A stretch of DNA of 22,500 nt from Symbiodinium natans (taxonomy: Eukaryota; Sar; Dinophyceae; Suessiales; Symbiodiniaceae), in the NCBI GenBank assembly GCA_905221605.1, contig CAJNDS010002075.1, forward strand, positions 537,039 through 559,538, written 5' to 3'. Shown here one piece after another: positions 21,544 through 22,500 of the stretch. The translations under genes were made by a program, and so were the position numbers. The notes under the pieces are model-generated. The model did not search any database. It saw only the letters and a program-made list of their open reading frames with translations, and was not told the DNA's origin. The stretch's first letter is position 1, and each line of letters starts with the position of its first letter.

Positions 21544-21684
21544 TCAGCCCCAAAACCCTAAACTTCCTGGATCATCGTTGATGACAACAACCAGACAGCA
21601 CTTTGGAGTGACAATCTGCTTTTCACTGACTGGTATACGGGCCTTCAGAGCGATGTGGCTGCCATCCAACCATCCGCGGAAACC
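21544..21684 (-). CDS. Possible transposase-like fragment (weak)
   Basis: A 46-codon minus-strand frame lies between in-frame stops and reads RGWLDGSHIALKARIPVSE, then KQIVTPKCCLVVVINDDPG. The first segment resembles the DGTH or DGSH block with following hydrophobics and Lys seen around the first catalytic Asp of PIF/Harbinger-type DDE transposases (known family feature, roughly IDGTHIPIKAP), and LVVVINDD could be the next strand. This is a motif impression only. The plus strand is also open and protein-like (DDNNQTALWSDNLLFTDWY), so strand is uncertain. No start, no terminal repeats and no second catalytic residue are visible. Confidence 0.33.
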   Translation of the reverse strand, partial: GFRGWLDGSHIALKARIPVSEKQIVTPKCCLVVVINDDPGSLGFWG

Positions 21685-22242
21685 CTAAACCCTAAACTTT
21701 AAACCCTCAACCCAAACCCTAAACCCTAAATCCTAAACCACACACCCTAAACCCTAAACCCTAACCCGCGGCCAGGTGAGCCTTGATCATCTGGAGCCCT
21801 GGAGGGAGTTGAGCCTATCCCTAAGCCCTAAACCCTAAGCCCTAAACCCTAAAACCCTAAACCCTAAAAATCCCGAAACCCGAAACCCAACCCCCCTTAA
21901 ACCCCTGAGCCCTAAATCCTGACCTGATAACACGCTCATCAAAAGCCGAAACCCATAGACCCTAAACCCTCGACCCTAAACCCCTGGATCCTAAATCCAA
22001 AACCCCTGGATCCTCAACCCTGAATAACCGGAAAACCCTAAACCCCAAACCCCTAGATGCTACATCCTAAACCCCTAGACCCTCAACCCTAAATACAACC
22101 CTAAACCCTAAACACTGACTCGCCCTAAACCCTAAACCCTATCCCTGAACCCCAAACCCTGAACCCTAAACCCTAAACCCCAAACCCTGACCCCTAAACC
22201 CTAAACCCCAAACCCTAAACCTCAAACCCTAAACCCTAAACT
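21680..22242 (-). repeat. Long degenerate C-strand array
   Basis: CCCTAAA with many one-base variants (CCCTGGATC, CCCTAGATGC), interrupted by the island 21761-21814 and short unique pieces. Confidence 0.9.
21761..21814 (-). CDS. Tiny exon-like island
   Basis: The minus strand reads AQLPPGLQMIKAHLAAG and ends in TAG. It is plausible as a helix but only 17 codons, so openness means little. Confidence 0.18.
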   Translation of the reverse strand, partial: AQLPPGLQMIKAHLAAG

Positions 22243-22296
22243 CGCACCCGCAGAGCCGGGTGGCACATCCTGCAGATCGTCGCAGCCTTCCTTTAG
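22243..22296 (+). CDS. Possible terminal exon
   Basis: CTCGCACCCGCAG (AG at 22252-22253) could be an acceptor. The plus strand reads RTRRAGWHILQIVAAFL with a TAG at 22294-22296. Short, with a hydrophobic end; the stop is partly repeat-derived. The family is unknown. Confidence 0.25.
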   Translation, partial: RTRRAGWHILQIVAAFL

Positions 22297-22430
22297 GGGT
22301 TGAGGGTTTGGGGTTTAGGGTTTAGGGTTTAGGGTTTAGTGTTTTTTGGATTGGGGTTTAGGGTTTAGGGTTTTGGGGTTTTACGGTGTAGGGCTTAGGA
22401 GGGTTTAGGGTTTTTTGGGTTGGGGTTTAG
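22297..22430 (+). repeat. G-strand array, mixed
   Basis: TTTAGGG with TTTGGGG, TTTTTTGG and GTGTAGGG variants, running on in degenerate form to the window end. Confidence 0.9.
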
Positions 22431-22500
22431 GGTTGTGTGGTTTGGGGTGGCTTGGGGTTGGGGCTTCCTTTTGTGGTTGAGGGTTTGGGTATTCGGGTTT

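Overview
This is eukaryotic nuclear DNA dominated by telomere-like heptamers. The repeat is TTTAGGG, with variants TTTGGGG, TTGAGGG, TTTTAGGG, CCCTAGA and GGGTTTATA. It occurs in dozens of short arrays on both strands from end to end, so the window is not a chromosome end. TTTAGGG is the telomere unit of plants, many green algae, chromerids and dinoflagellates. An unusual repeat load, short protein-like islands, huge trinucleotide, poly(A) and poly(G) tracts, and a dispersed hairpin resembling the first 16 bases of the dinoflagellate spliced leader together make a dinoflagellate-like alga my best guess (inference, perhaps 50-60%). Nothing bacterial or phage-like is visible.

Layout. From 1 to 9.2 kb, G-strand and C-strand arrays alternate every 100-400 bp, with unique islands of 50-300 bp between them. 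Many islands hold an open, protein-like frame, and most of those read on the minus strand (438-728, 1333-1431, 2090-2188, 2962-3036, 3958-4077, 6199-6285, 6458-6667, 7023-7139, 9039-9164). From 9.2 to 10.2 kb there is a microsatellite block: CA, TA, and an uninterrupted A85 tract flanked by CA repeats. From 11.05 to 11.46 kb lies the best broken gene fragment: a minus-strand reading frame with two frame breaks, cut off by a telomere-like array. From 15.06 to 16.57 kb is a composite low-complexity locus: two long AGT tracts, a 70-base G tract and a 46-bp minisatellite inside a larger duplicated unit. From 16.6 kb to the end the mosaic of arrays and islands resumes.

What is new here. Several islands are foldback (inverted-repeat) elements. 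One family occurs at least three times (20914-21061, 8592-8846 and, inverted, 8082-8166) with a fragment near 10.1 kb. One copy carries a CCCTAAA array in its middle, where the others carry only a telomere-like seed. Two more foldbacks lie at 3180-3277 and 20282-20385. Several small islands end in plausible splice sites (17060/17061, 18820/18821, 13991/13992, 18430/18431). The arrays could therefore be intron or spacer DNA between tiny exons, or the islands could be gene debris; sequence alone cannot decide. No complete, confidently identifiable gene is present, so no pathway can be described. All exon calls are low to moderate confidence, because a 90-base stretch is open in one or two of six frames by chance.
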